Source of the DNA: Uranotaenia lowii
Taxonomy: Eukaryota > Arthropoda > Insecta > Diptera > Culicidae
Assembly (NCBI RefSeq): GCF_029784155.1
Contig: NC_073693.1
Span: 146,446,843-146,510,842 of the forward strand
Length of the DNA: 64,000 nt
Reading direction: 5' to 3'
This document shows positions 32,664 to 45,002 of the stretch, piece by piece. The translations under genes were made by a program, and so were the position numbers. The first letter of the stretch is position 1. Every line of letters begins with the position of its first letter. The notes beneath the pieces are model-generated. The model did not search any database. It was not told the origin of the DNA and was given only the letters and a program-made list of their open reading frames with translations.

Positions 32664-34977
32664 TTTAAAAACTTCTAAAGAAGCAAAGAAAGAAGCTTTT
32701 TTTTTCTTACCGATGGCCTGTGAAAATGTTAATTAAAACTATTTTCATCGACAAAATCTCTGATCTCACTATTCCGCACTGAATTAAATTAATAAAAATT
32801 CAATGCTAGGTAGCCTAAAACAATCAAATAAAAGTAGATGTTTTTTTAAGAAACTTTAAAGCTGTAGGCATATTTGGTGGTAAATTCTAATACGGCGTCT
32901 CTAGAAGAAAACTTTCTGAAAATCTTTCTTCTTTGTTTATGATTTTTGAAGGTATTAATATTTTTCGATTTTAATCGATAGTTCAACTCTATCGATTAAA
33001 ATCGATACAGGTACCACAAGGATTGTAAAGCTTCATTCGTAAAATTAAAAAAAAATCAACCATTTGTTCATGTTTGATTGCATAAGTAAGCGTATTAAAA
33101 GCAATAAGTTCATGTTAAAATGTGATCGAATTTGAATTGTTACAGTTCTTAAGCGAAAATTCAAGATTGATCATTTTGTCAAAAGAACACAAAGTGAACC
33201 TGATGTGTATTATTGATTTTTTTTCAATAAAAAGGAAAAAGAGGATTACAAAATCTCAACATCAACTTTATTCGTTTAAACATTTTTTGTATTGATTGAT
33301 TTGATTTAATACAATTATTTGAAAATATTTTCTCAATACAACCAACTAAAAATTTGGATAAAATGCATTTGATTTTTTTGCGAATTTTGGTCAAACTAAA
33401 GATTTTTTTTTAATTTTCTTGATGGAATTAAAAAATGCCGGGTTTTATCTAGCAGAATGAGTGTGCCTTATTTCGCTATATTTTGTCAGGGGTTTTTAGA
33501 TTTGATGAGAGTAGGCCAAATCTACAATTGTAACGCATATTTTTTTTGGTAGCTAAGTTCCCAATTCTTTTGTGCACTCGGTGAAAGATTGAAACAATCA
33601 TTTCAAGCCCTTATTTTCGAACACTTATAAGTTTTTTAAAGTGTGTCGATGATCCTAATGTGGCAGTTATTGTTCCTTATTATAACATATGTGTTCTTAA
33701 CTATGGACATATAAAGGAAAAGGGTATCGGCGTATTCTAAATAACATTATTTGTTAGTGAAGCTGGATATGGCTATGTTTTTTTTTTATTTATTTGAGGA
33801 AATTCTAAAAACTTACCTTTTTATCAAAACTTAAATGATATTTTTTTTGGAATATGAAAAAAGAAAACCGGTCTGCTAAAATTCTACATGAAATTCGTTT
33901 ATGCCAGTTTTGAAGAAAGAAGTGGATGTTGAGCTTATTAAAAACTAAACTTTTTATTTTTTCAATAGGTACTGTTAAAGCTTGATTTATTTCTTCTCAA
34001 CTTTTTATTTAATTTAAAAATTATTATATTTGAACGAGTTGAAAATTTAAAGTTATGGATAAAAATATGTAAACATAAAACGTACTTTATTCAGACTTTT
34101 TTTTCAATTTTTCATTTTGAGAAGCTCTCTGTAACTTACTTTTCTATTGTTTTTTTATCTTTCTTCAATCTTTGATTTTTTTTCCTTTTCAAAGTACTTC
34201 TTTTATGCATTCTTTTTGTGATTTCGTCTATGCATGTTCCAGCTGATAGAGCAAACATTTTTACTGTAGTTACGATGTTTCTTTTTTCTTTGGGGTGTCG
34301 AAGGTTGCTTCACGAATTTCGAAAAGTCATCTGTTTTACAAGTTTGTTGAAATTTTATTTATATTTCTAATTTTTCTCTCAAACTAAAAATTTACGGACA
34401 GTTTTTTCGTATTAAATATTTCATATTATTCATTTTACAATTGCAATGTTTTCTGCACAATAAATTACATTTCCTTCAACAAACAGCAAATTAGAGCCAA
34501 AAATGCTCCGTCTGGCACATTTGCGTAGAATCAGAACGCATACCGATGCTTATTGTACGAAAAATTGTCACACGGCTACAATTTTTCTATCATTTGAAAA
34601 GCTCGTATGGTTTCTATTTTCCCCAAAAAATCAAGTTTAAACGTAATTTGAGGAATACGTTCCTTTTTGGATACGTATGGATCCTGTAAGTAGTGCCTAC
34701 CGAAAAGCGTTTTGTGATAATTTCTCTGAATAAAACACTCAAGGCTCCTCGCCCCTCCTTTGCCCCCTATTTTGGTGTTTTTTCGGTGAATAACATTATA
34801 TTCAACAGTATAAACTCATCTTAAGAGATTTTTTTTTTATATAATTTGCATTTTTATAGAATTTTCGTTAGTGTTAGTTTCTTGCGTAGAAATACCAACA
34901 TAAAGACAACCACTTTGATGAAAATTTCGTATACATTCAGAACAAAGTATAAGTACTTGTTTGTGTTTTTATTTGAA
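32664..34977. other. AT-rich DNA including one copy of a dispersed repeat
   Basis: The stretch 32880-33360 is homologous to 46930-47400 (shared order: GAAAATCTTTC, TTTTGAAGG, GGTACCACAA, a CTTCATT/GTTCATT block, AATGTTTGAT-like and ATAAG blocks). It contains the perfect palindrome listed at 32965-33005. The rest shows nothing recognisable. Confidence 0.5.
32965..33005. repeat. perfect 17-bp-arm hairpin with 7-nt loop
   Basis: The left arm TCGATTTTAATCGATAG (32965-32981) is the exact reverse complement of 32989-33005. The loop is TTCAACT. The homologous position in the sister repeat copy near 47030 lacks the palindrome. Confidence 0.9.
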
Positions 34978-35270
34978 ACTAGCTGACCCGGTAAACTTCG
35001 TTTTACCTTCTTAAGTATAAATCGTGATATATGTTTAAATTCATCTACACGTCCTTAACTGCATCGTGCTTGCGAATAGATTCTTATGGAAATCGTAAAA
35101 AATACAGTTGAATTTGTATTGGGACGACCTTCCATAAAAAGTGGGATCCTTGCAACTATTATACAAACCATCTCTGACCCAAAAAACCCTCGGATACCAA
35201 ATTTCACTTCATTCCGACCGACCATTCATACGTGATGTTATCACAAAGAAAACGCCTCCATTTTTATATA

Positions 35271-36452
35271 CACTGCCGGCCAAAAGTTTGGGATCACCCA
35301 CTAAAAAACATGCAAATTTTGATCGTTCATATCTCAGCCGTCTTAGGACATATTGAAAATCTTCTGATCTCATTTGAAAGATAATGAGCAATAGCTATCT
35401 CGGAGGTATGTTGCCCAAATATAATGCTTTAGTTTTGAACTTCAAACTTAACCTAAAGTTATAACATTTTCAAAAAATCGCACTCAATATTCAAAGCCGA
35501 TCATCTCGGGATAGGGTGGACCAAATCTCAAAATTTGAGTGGCATTAGAATTCCTGTTCTTTACTTCTCAAAACACAATCAAAAAATTTTTTGAAAAAAT
35601 TCAAAAACGTATTTTTAATTAATAAAATAGACACTTGAGTTGTCGTCCAAAAGTTTGGGATCACCTCTTTGTATGGTGAGTTTGGGATCATTCTTATAAA
35701 AACATGCAAATTTATTTTATTCATATCTTTCTCATCTAACATCGTATTGCAGATCTGAAAGGTTCATTTGGAAGCTAAGGAATTGTTATTTTTTAATAAA
35801 TTCATTCAAAAATTATATTTTGAAGTGATAACCATAAAAAAATCACCTGAAATTTATTGTTTTTTTGAAAGTTCCCAGTTTTTTTTAATAGTTCTCACCT
35901 TAAAATATAATTTTTGAATGAATTTATTAAAAAACAACAATTCCTAAGCTTCCAAATGAACCCTTCAGATCTGCAATACGATGTTAGATGAGAAAGATAT
36001 GAATAAAATAAATTTGCAAGTTTTTATAAGAATGATCCCAAACTCACCATACAAAGAGGTGATCCCAAACTTTTGGACGACAACTCAAGTGTCTATTTTA
36101 TTAATTAAAAATACGTTTTTGAATTTTTTCAAAAAATTTTTTGATTGTGTTTTGAGAAGTAAAGAACAGGAATTCTAATGCCACTCAAATTTTGAGATTT
36201 GGTCCACCCTATCCCGAGATGATCGGCTTTGAATATTGAGTGCGACTTTATGAAAATGTTATAACTTTAGGTTAAGTTTTAAGTTCAAAACTAAAACATC
36301 ATATTTGGGCAAAATACCTCCGAGATAGCTATTGCTCATTATCTTTCAAATGAGATCAGAAGATTTTCAATATGTCCTAAGACGGCTGAGATATGAACGA
36401 TCAAAATTTGCATGTTTTTTAGTGGGTGATCCCAAACTTTTGGCCGGCAGTG
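35271..36452. mobile_element. 1.18-kb Tc1/mariner-type foldback element (IR/DR)
   Basis: The element is almost one long palindrome centred near 35862, with arms of over 550 bp. Ends read CACTGCCGGCCAAAAGTTTG and its mirror. TA flanks both sides (35269-35270, 36453-36454). Each arm repeats the end motif CAAAAGTTTGGGATCACC about 375 bp inward, giving the inverted-repeat/direct-repeat layout of Tc1 elements whose transposase binds two sites per end. It sits in the TATATA of a Helitron tandem unit. Mirror-image 65-codon frames in the arms are by-products of the palindrome. Confidence 0.88.
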
Positions 36453-37361
36453 TATATAAGACGATGTGAAGAGATAATTTTGTATGGGGACCCCCCTTTC
36501 ATAAAAAGTGAGATTCTTGAAACTATTATACAAACCATCTCTGACCCAAAAAACCCTCGGATACCAAATTTCACTTCATTCCGACCGACCATTCATACGT
36601 GATGTTATCACAAAGAAAACGCCTCCATTTTTATATATAAGATGTGAAGAAGAGATAACTTTGTATGGGGACCCCCCTTTCTTAAAAAGTGAGATTCTTG
36701 AAACTATTATACAAACCATCTCTGACCCAAAAAACCCTCGGATACCAAATTTCACTTCATTCCGACCGACCATTCATACGTGATGTTATCACAAAGAAAA
36801 CGCCTCCATTTTTATATATAAGAAGATGTGAAGAGATAATTTTGTATGGGGACCCCCCTTTCATAAAAAGTGAGATTCTTGAAACTATTATACAAACCAT
36901 CTCTGACCCAAAAAACCCTCGGATACCAAATTTCACTTCATTCCGACCGACCATTCATACGTGATGTTATCACAAAGAAAACGCCTCCATTTTTATATAT
37001 AAGAAGATGAGAAGAGATAATTTTATATGGGGACCCCCTTTCATAAAAGTGAGATTCTTGCAACTATTATACAAACCATCTCTGACCCAAAAAACCCTCG
37101 GATACCAAATTTCACTTCATTCCGACCGACCATTCATACGTGATGTTATCACAAAGAAAACGCCTCCATTTTTATATATAAGATGTGAAGAGATAATTTT
37201 GTATGGGGACCCCCCTTTCATAAAAAGTGAGATTCTTGAAAGTATTATACAAACCATCTCTGACCCAAAAAACCCTCGGATACCAAATTTCACTTCATTC
37301 CGACCGACCATTCATACGTGATGTTATCACAAAGAAAACGCCTCCATTTTTATATATAAGA
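36453..37361 (-). repeat. tandem array of ~180-bp Helitron 5' units
   Basis: Five consecutive units lie here and the sixth is left of the foldback. They are nearly identical over the block from CCCATACA-type sequence through the AATGAAGTGAAATTTGG and CGTATGAATGGTCGGTCGG segments to TATATATA. Differences cluster at the junction (TATAAGATGTGAAG versus TATAAGAAGATGTGAAG), suggesting slippage at the TATA junction. Confidence 0.88.
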
Positions 37362-38973
37362 TTTACACTAAGAGACCGTTTCCAGCAAAAAAAAATGGAA
37401 ACAATCCAAAAGTCACATGCGACAGTTTTGCTTGGAATGGCAGTTTAAAGATTAGAAAAAAATAAATACAGAACTTGAAAGAATTGGATGCTTGGATAAA
37501 AAAATTCCTTTGAGTGTCTTTCAATAGCGTGGAGGTTTTTCAGATTCGTCTTCGATTTGAAGACAAATTGAGGAGCATTTTCCCATTACATGAGACGAAT
37601 TTTGATTTTCCTGGTTTGAAGCAGACTTTCAGCAAAAGTTTTCCCGTGGTTCTTCAATAATTATTGGAAGATCGATAATGCCAATTTGCTCTGCTTTGAG
37701 GAATTTTTCAAGTGAAACCCGTGTCGTTTAATCAGATAGAGGAGTGGAAGGTTATATACGCCTTTTAAGCAGAATTCAGATGTTTTTGGATATATTATCA
37801 AATATGTATATGAAAACTAAAGACAACTGTTCTGTGCAATTGGATTTATTATTTTGTTGAAATCCTCTGCAATTTCGAGGAAACGATTTAATTGTAAAAG
37901 TTGTCTTAATTGCCGAACCTAGAATCGTGTGGACTAAATGTTCCTATTGAGATTCTAAAAATAAAATCAGTTTCTTTGGCAATATTTTCGAGATGTTTAA
38001 TTGAAATTGCAAGAAACTTATAGCTTTTATACGTCTAACCTGTAATTTATAAAAATCTCTGTTATAGTTTTTTAGAATAAACCAAAAGTTAAGGTTGTGG
38101 TCATTCTAATCAGTTCATCCATTTGAGAAACTTTACCAAATCTGTTTTGAGATCTTCAAGTCTCTTTTGAAATGTTGATGAGAGCTTAGATTGAAGATTC
38201 AAATCATAATAATCGTAAATTTATTCCGTTTTCTCTGTTTTTGGAACAGTGTCATTTTACAAACATGATTGGGCCTACAAAACATTCTCTTGTTCCACTT
38301 TTTAATTATTACTAAACCTTCAAAAAGACTTAAAATTTGTGGTAATTTTGTTGATGTTCAACTGAATTAGAAACTTAGCTTGTTATTTTGAGCTATTGTA
38401 CGTATAGTTTTTAAAGGTCAAAACATTACATAAATAGTTGTCTAAACCATATATGATTGTTTTAAAAATTTGGAGTTTATAAATTCATAAAATTCTTTCA
38501 TACTTTGTGTTCAAAGACCCTTAAAAGGAATTGATAAGATTTGTTGTTTTGTCAGCCATTCCGTGAAACATCTGTAGGCGCATTCAACTTCATATTTAGT
38601 CACGTACAGGATCATTTTTTTCTACGGTAGTAATTTTTGCTTCATGATTCGCTATTTCAAAATCAAACCGTGGTTCTCACTAATGAATGGTTCTATCAAA
38701 AGTTCTTCATACTTATAACAGAGAATGCTTTCATATCGATTTAGTGAATATTTATTTTCCTAGAACTTTTGTACAATGCTCATGCCCATCAAATCATGAA
38801 TATTTATGGATAATTTTTTCTATCGAAATTGACACATGGCTTTTATTAAAAGCTTCCTTGGATTCAATTGTAGTCATGGTTTCTTCAAGCTGTGAAGTTT
38901 CAGGTCTTTTTCGAGGACCACTTCGGGATTCTTATTGAGCGTTCTATAAAACTTTCGAGATATAGCTTTCAAA
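37362..38973. other. AT-rich DNA, nothing recognised
   Basis: No terminal repeats, RNA gene or supported ORF. An 83-codon plus-strand frame at 38687-38938 has no recognisable domain. Confidence 0.5.
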
Positions 38974-38975
38974 TA

Positions 38976-40563
38976 CAGTGAGCGAAATAAGAATAGCACC
39001 ACTATGTGTTTTGCTTGTTAAAATATGAATGATTGAAAATTACGAAAATTTTCTTCCACAGTTTGTTCTGAATTGCTTAATGGATATATCAAGCATAAGT
39101 TTACTTTTTTTGGACATAGTAATTGGCTTTGAGGACCAAAAATGTGAAAAAAGGGTGCGAAATAAGAATAGCACCACTTGAGTTTTTCAACCGAAACAAG
39201 ATAATTTTTTGAAATTTACTGTCAAAAAGTGAATTATAATGCTTCTATGAATTATTTGAATACATAACTGCATTTTAAGGAGTTTTCCAGAATTCCAAAG
39301 GTTTTCAAAGGTATTAAAAGGGGTTTTTAAGAGATGCTCTTCTAGCGTTAAGGAATTTGATATTTGAGCTGAAAAACTTTATCAAACTGCTTGATTTTTT
39401 CATTAATATACATAAATATGATGCAAAATGATGAAACATATATTTGGGGCTGAGTTTGAATCCAAAAAGCAGGTTTGAATTAAAAATTACTTAAGTTTTT
39501 TAATAGTCAAACACTATTTCTCTAGTTTTAAGTCATAGATGGCAGCACTATCTTGCCATTTAACCAAATTCATGCCCATTTTCGAATATCCGGGATTAAT
39601 TGGGGAGTGCTGGATGATTTTGGTCAAGAAATAAATACACGTACCATGTGAACGCTTTATAAATTCTAAGATCAATAAATCCAAAAATAAAAAAAATTAG
39701 AATTGCATCAAGGTCTAAAAGTGAATTTTTTGGACCGATTATCAGAATAAAGTTATACTATGCGATGGAGCTTGATGGACCAGAGGGCTAGCAGTATTAT
39801 TGGTATGATTTGAAATTGAATCGGAAGTTGAGATGAGCAGGAATTTTAGCGGTTGTACATTTTTGTGCTGGTGATATTTTTGCAAATCCGGAAAAGCTTT
39901 CTGCAGCGTGAACTTCCACAAAACTGTGATGGGAAAATACCTAAAAATGGTGAATATGGGCCTAGATAAACCTGGAAAATCAATATTGAGACTAAATTTG
40001 GTTTTAACTGCAAGATAGTGCTGCCATCTACGACTTGAAATTGGAAAAAAGTGTGGTTTACTGAACAAAATCAAAGTTTATGATCTCCAACCTATTTTTT
40101 TCTGATTCAAAATTAATTCCGATGGTTTGTTTCTTCATTTCACGTCGTTTAAATGAAGAAAGTCAGTAGTTTGGTAAAGAATCAAATATCAAATTCCTTA
40201 ACGCTAGAGGAGCATCTCTTAAAACCCCTTTTTAAAACCTTTGGAATTTTGGAAAACTCCTTAAAATGCAGTTAACTATTAAAAAAATTCGTAGAAGCAT
40301 TATAACTCACTTTTACACAGTCAGTTTTTATAAATAATCTTGTTTTTGTTGTAAAACTCAAGTGGTGCTATTCTTATTTCGCACCCTTTTTTCACATTTT
40401 TGGTCCTCAACGCCAATTGCTACGTTCAAAAAAAGTAAACTTATGCTTGATTTATCCGTTAAACAATTCAGAACAAACTGTGGAAGAAAATTTTCGTAAT
40501 TTTCAATCATTCATATTTTAACAAACAAAACACATAGTGGTGATATTCTTATTTCGCTCACTA
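38976..40563. mobile_element. 1.59-kb Tc1/mariner-type foldback element (IR/DR)
   Basis: The left end CAGTGAGCGAAATAAGAATA is mirrored at the right end (TATTCTTATTTCGCTCACT). TA occurs on both sides (38974-38975, 40564-40565). Arms are complementary over about 550-580 bp each, around a roughly 400-bp centre. The end motif GCGAAATAAGAATAGCACCA recurs about 185 bp inward in each arm (39159 and about 40385), again an IR/DR plan. No transposase. The family differs from the foldback at 35271. Confidence 0.85.
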
Positions 40564-40565
40564 TA

Positions 40566-41989
40566 TACTCAAGTTGAAAAAAATTATCATGTTTTAACAA
40601 TATGCCATTTATTTTACAGTTCGTTGAAAATAAAGATAAGATAAATTTAGTTTAAACAACTTAACGTTTACCATATTCATTCAAAAATAAACTAGAACTT
40701 CGATATAGTCAAAGTGTTCCAGACTATGTCCAGCATTAGGAACACAACGAAAAAAGTTTTTAGTTTTTTCTTGAAAAAAACATAGTTTAACATTCTGATT
40801 ACAAAAATCATGATTATAAACAATCCTATAAAAACGTCAAAAAACGTCTAAAATAGTGTTTTTTTTTAGAAACATGCTGAGAATCCCTTTAAATTTGGAC
40901 ATACTTTGAAACAATCCGGTTTTACTCCAAGCCGGTACTAAAAATCTTGGGAGTTAAAAAAACTAAATTGTATGTATGATTTGTTTTGTAGTTGTGATAA
41001 TTCGAGAATAAAGTTACAAACAATCAAAATCCAACAGTGTGTTAACATTCGGCACACATGCCAAATTAGGAACACTCACCCTAGTATTCTATGTATATAG
41101 AACTTTACGAACAGCTTTATGATGGTGTAAAAATTATTGATGTCAATTTTGTATAAATAAAACTATTCTATCAGAGACACCGTGCTAATAAAAAAAAATT
41201 TTTTTTTGTTTTTACGTACGGAAATAACCAACCAACAATGATGAAAAGGGGCTTAAATATCTGTTAAGTCATTCGAATCAAATATTCCTTTGTTTCTCAA
41301 TTGGTTAACAGTTAACAGTCAGTTTGACACTTTTGGAAGTTTGATGGCTTGTTACTTTTTCAAGGTGTATAAAATCGCTATATCTCTTGTTCAACACCCA
41401 TGTATGAATTTTATAGAATTGAAAACCTTTTTTGACTTAAATATAATTCTTTTCAATATCAATCTAACAATTTTGAACTGCACAAATTTAGGTATCCGTC
41501 TAAAAGGTCAAAAAAAGAGTTCGTAAAAACATACAGTAATAGATCAACTTTTTATTGCTTGAAGCAATGTCACCTGATGCATCAAGCTGAAATCGGTATC
41601 TACATTTTGAACATAAGGAAATTATTTTTAATTGCTTCTAAATTATTATCGCCAAAAATTGGTGTAGAGCCCGTATTTTCAATCAATGATCCGTCAAAGT
41701 TGACTATATAATTTGAACTTTGTTTGACTAGAAACGTTTAAGCACACTACTTGTAATAACGTGTGAATCATTGAATCAATAACTGTCGTACCAAAGACAA
41801 ATAAAACATAGCCTGCACTATTTATTAGACCCCTAACTTTTTCAGATTTGTGAGTACTTTAATTTTTTTTTAATTTTATTTCTTGATTCATTTGGTCAAT
41901 AGTTGTAATTTTTTAACTTTCGAAGCGCAAATTGTGACTTAAGATGCTCAGCTTGGACGGATCAAATTGAATCACCAAATAACAACGAA
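40566..41989. other. AT-rich DNA, nothing recognised
   Basis: The phrase AGGAACAC occurs at 40738 and near 41067 with dissimilar flanks. No supported gene or element boundary. Confidence 0.45.
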
Positions 41990-44100
41990 CTCTATTTTCA
42001 GAACGTCTCCCCACATACAATTACATACGACGATGACAACACAAGCTCGGTCAGCTAACCAGACGGCTCAATATACAAATGAGAAAATCCTCTGCTCGGT
42101 ATAATTCTGCGCTTGGTTCAGCTTTATTTTTCGTTCCTGCCTTCTATACTTAAATTTTTTTAACGATTATCAGCAAACTCATTAAACTGGTTCCGGACAC
42201 TGACTGGCTGACTGGCTGGCCAACCAAGCCATCCCATCCCAAGTTCTTCCCAAGCCCAAGAATCGCGATGCGATGTCTTCCTCACGTTTGGCTTCACATT
42301 TTTATCATTCATCTGCTGGTTGAATCCCTCTGCACCCAACCACCCACTCACCCACTCACTCACTCACTCGGCTCATTCATGCTCCCTCGATCATCATCCC
42401 CCCATTCTCACATTCGGTGGTCTTGAAAACTCCACACCACTCAAGAAGAACCACGTGCTTCCCGCCAGATTATTTTTATACGTTTGGCGACGAGTGTAAC
42501 CTCGACTCTCAACGGCGCGGAGGGCGGGAAAGAAGTTGCAGAGTCCAAGTTCACTTTTTTTTTCGTTGATTCGTTATTTTCTTTTTTATGTTCACGCAAA
42601 AAAGTGCATCCAATTCTGGATTTGTGCGTTTTTATTCGAAACAAATTTCCTGAGACCCCAACAGTTTATTCACCTTTTGCGCATTTGAAATGTTGAACGC
42701 GCAGAACTTATTGGATTATGGCCGAGGACCCGAACGGGCTCATTTTAATGTTGATCGCATTTTTTTTTATTTTGGAATTACCCTCCTTTGGTTGACCTGT
42801 GGTCAAACCCATGGAGCCACTCGGAGGGGATTTTATATCATTTTTTTCTTAAGATTAAGAGTCGTCCGTTAAAATTTGCATGCACACATAACTTGAGATT
42901 CTCACCTTGAAAACCAGAGCCTTTCTGCTGTCGCTGAGACAAATCCGCAACTTATTTTTTTAATGTGGATTTGTCCAAGGAATTTAACTCGGTTGATGTT
43001 TCTTCGAACTTTCGATCCCAGAAGTCAAGGAACAGGTCCTCCGGGATAGAGTATTTCGGTTTTCGATTCGCACTAGTTTTACTTTTCACTCCAAGGATTT
43101 GGAATCCTCGTTTGCTTGAGCACACGATAATCTGGTATATTTATCAGTCTGATAGACTTCAGACACCAAATGGAGTTACAATTCGCAACACAACAAACAA
43201 AAACTATTGACACTGTAAATAAAATTAATTATACCACTTGGTTACACTGATCATCCAAAAAATGGTAATTTTCTCGAATTATAAAACTAAAAATCTCAGA
43301 AAATCGCCAATTTTTGCACCCCAAAATTTCTTCTCTTTGAAACGGTTCTTGAAGTGGAACGGAGGAAAAAATACAGTTTGTATTCGCTAATTTTTATTTT
43401 TAGCCAATCGAAATTCACGAAACTTAAACCGCTACTAAGCTTCGCCGCTTTCGTGTTCTTCTTGCTATCCTTGGCTGCTTTCGATTCACGCCGCGAAGCT
43501 GACGTAACGTGAGGCACTTTTCACGATTCTCGTTTTCACTTGTTCCTGCGAGCACTTTTCTCACTCGAAAATCCAACCCAGTCTCACTAGTTTCCCTTCA
43601 AAATCGTAAGAAGAAAATAATTCTCACGGCCAGCGCACGGAACGTACCAAAGAGTTACAAGGCGATCGCTACTCTTTCCTCCACTTCACCACCATCAAAA
43701 TCCACCGAACAAACCAAGCAAAGATCCGCGAAAACGTTAAGCCACCTCCTCAGTTAGAACTCAGGACGAGAAATACAACCAGTTGGCTGCACAGTTCGAC
43801 TGCGAATGACGATCGCCAAGTGTGGTGATTTGCGCTTCAGCCCAGGCCCAGGATCGAATTTTCTTCGGACCGATCTTCGGTCGGTTTGAGAGATGAGGGA
43901 AATGACAAACACCAATAACTGACTGCTTGCTCTGGCAACAACAACCAAGCGGGAAAAAGCAGCGGGAACGGAGAAAAGTCGGAAAATTGAGGCGAAATTT
44001 CCCTTGCTCCCGGCTTTTCTCCGAATGGGACAGGCAGTGGTTGAGACAGTTGAGAGTTCTCACCCGCTGCTAACCGATCGGATATAATCTAATCGATCTC
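41990..44100. other. GC-richer island, possible host promoter/first-exon region
   Basis: This is the largest GC-rich patch in the window. It includes a (CACT)n tract at 42341-42369, TGACGTAA (CRE-like) near 43500, and dense CG dinucleotides at 43440-43520 and 43620-44060. Frames from both strands overlap (plus 43509-43757, 82 codons; minus 43296-43517 beginning with a Lys/Ala/Ser-rich stretch), but none has a recognised domain. A divergent promoter is possible. No gene model can be supported. Confidence 0.35.
42341..42369. repeat. simple repeat (CACT)n with CCCACTCA variants
   Basis: Short tract of CACTCACC/CACT units within the GC-richer island. Confidence 0.85.
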
Positions 44101-44461
44101 ATTGATGTGTTTGTAGGAAAAAAAAAACTTAAATTGATCGTCTTTCTTCTTTTAACTATAAAGCTACAAATGTTGTTCCCTGAATTTTCCAATAAAGTTC
44201 AGTAAGTTATTTTTACATTTCTTGATTTCATTTTCTTATTATGAGAATTTCGATTTGAAGCTTGCGATATTCAGATATCATGTGTCAAGGTAGACATAAC
44301 AGTTCCTTGCGAAAAAAAAGATTATTGCAAAGAACTGTTATAACTGTGTTATCTTCATGCTTAGATGATTTGCACATTAATTTTTACTATTTTTTATTAG
44401 ACATGTTGAGAACTGTAGCGTCCTTTACCAAGGATGAGTTTTGAGGGTGTGGGAAGAATAA

Positions 44462-44815
44462 AGCAAGGTTGCCAAAAATTTGACTTTTTGTGATCTTACC
44501 CAAAAATTCTGTGGCGGTTTTCTGTGATGGTTTTTCCATTAGTTTCATTTAAAAGTCATGTCAAATTGCGTCTTTTCTACATTATACTTTAGAAAAATTT
44601 ATTATGTAACATTACCAATTTCACATTATTTTTCAAAGATAATTATCCAAAATTTATACTGATATGAAAAATTGAATTTGAAAAAAAAACCTCAAAAATT
44701 TTAAAATTCTGTAAAATCTGTGAGTATTTTTAAAAATTCTGTAATCTGTGACACAGATTCTGTGTTGAAAATTTTCATAAATTATAGATTTTTCTGTGAT
44801 TTCGGCAATTTTGGA
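44462..44815 (+). repeat. TTGCC/CTGTG repeat family, plus-strand copy
   Basis: It starts CAAGGTTGCCAAAAATTTG and ends near TTCGGCAATTTTGG. The interior is full of TTCTGTG and CACAGA phrases (TTCTGTGGCGGTTTTCTGTG, AAATCTGTGAG). An inverted partner lies at about 50100-50440. This is probably a MITE of roughly 350 bp; the duplication is not resolved. Confidence 0.6.
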
Positions 44816-45002
44816 ATAGAGGCCTTAACATAAAAAAAAAATCAGAGCTCGGCATTGCCAACTGAAAATTCAGCGGTGATGATTAATTCGCTTATATTGT
44901 CAAAGTTTGCCAAGATCGCTTCCTAACAATCAAATAAAAAAAAATATCATAAAAATTAGAACTTTGTGTGTTCTTAAATGAATCATGTTGATTAGTTTGA
45001 AC

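Larger units (their letters stand above)
34978..37361 (-). mobile_element. non-autonomous Helitron with six tandem ~180-bp units
   Basis: Read on the minus strand it starts TCTTATATATAAAAATGGAG (right edge, preceded by A) and ends with a GGTAAAAC/GTTTACC hairpin and GGGTCAGCTAGT (left edge, followed by T), a typical Helitron pair of ends. Six tandem copies of the 5' region occur, spaced 183, 181, 181, 179 and 178 bp once the foldback insertion is removed. The left part (34978-35110) is the single-copy 3' end. Units contain GACCCCCC and TATATATA tracts. No Rep/helicase. Same family as 32008-32464, which has two units. Confidence 0.83.

Noticed and set aside
35545..36178. Two nearly identical 65-codon frames on opposite strands
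   Set aside because: They are mirror images produced by the foldback palindrome.
36508..37448. Series of similar 64-104-codon frames
   Set aside because: They are repeated because the underlying Helitron unit is tandem; no start context or conserved domain supports coding.
43296..43517. Lys/Ala-rich minus-strand first exon
   Set aside because: No convincing splice donor, no recognised domain and no downstream exon could be found.
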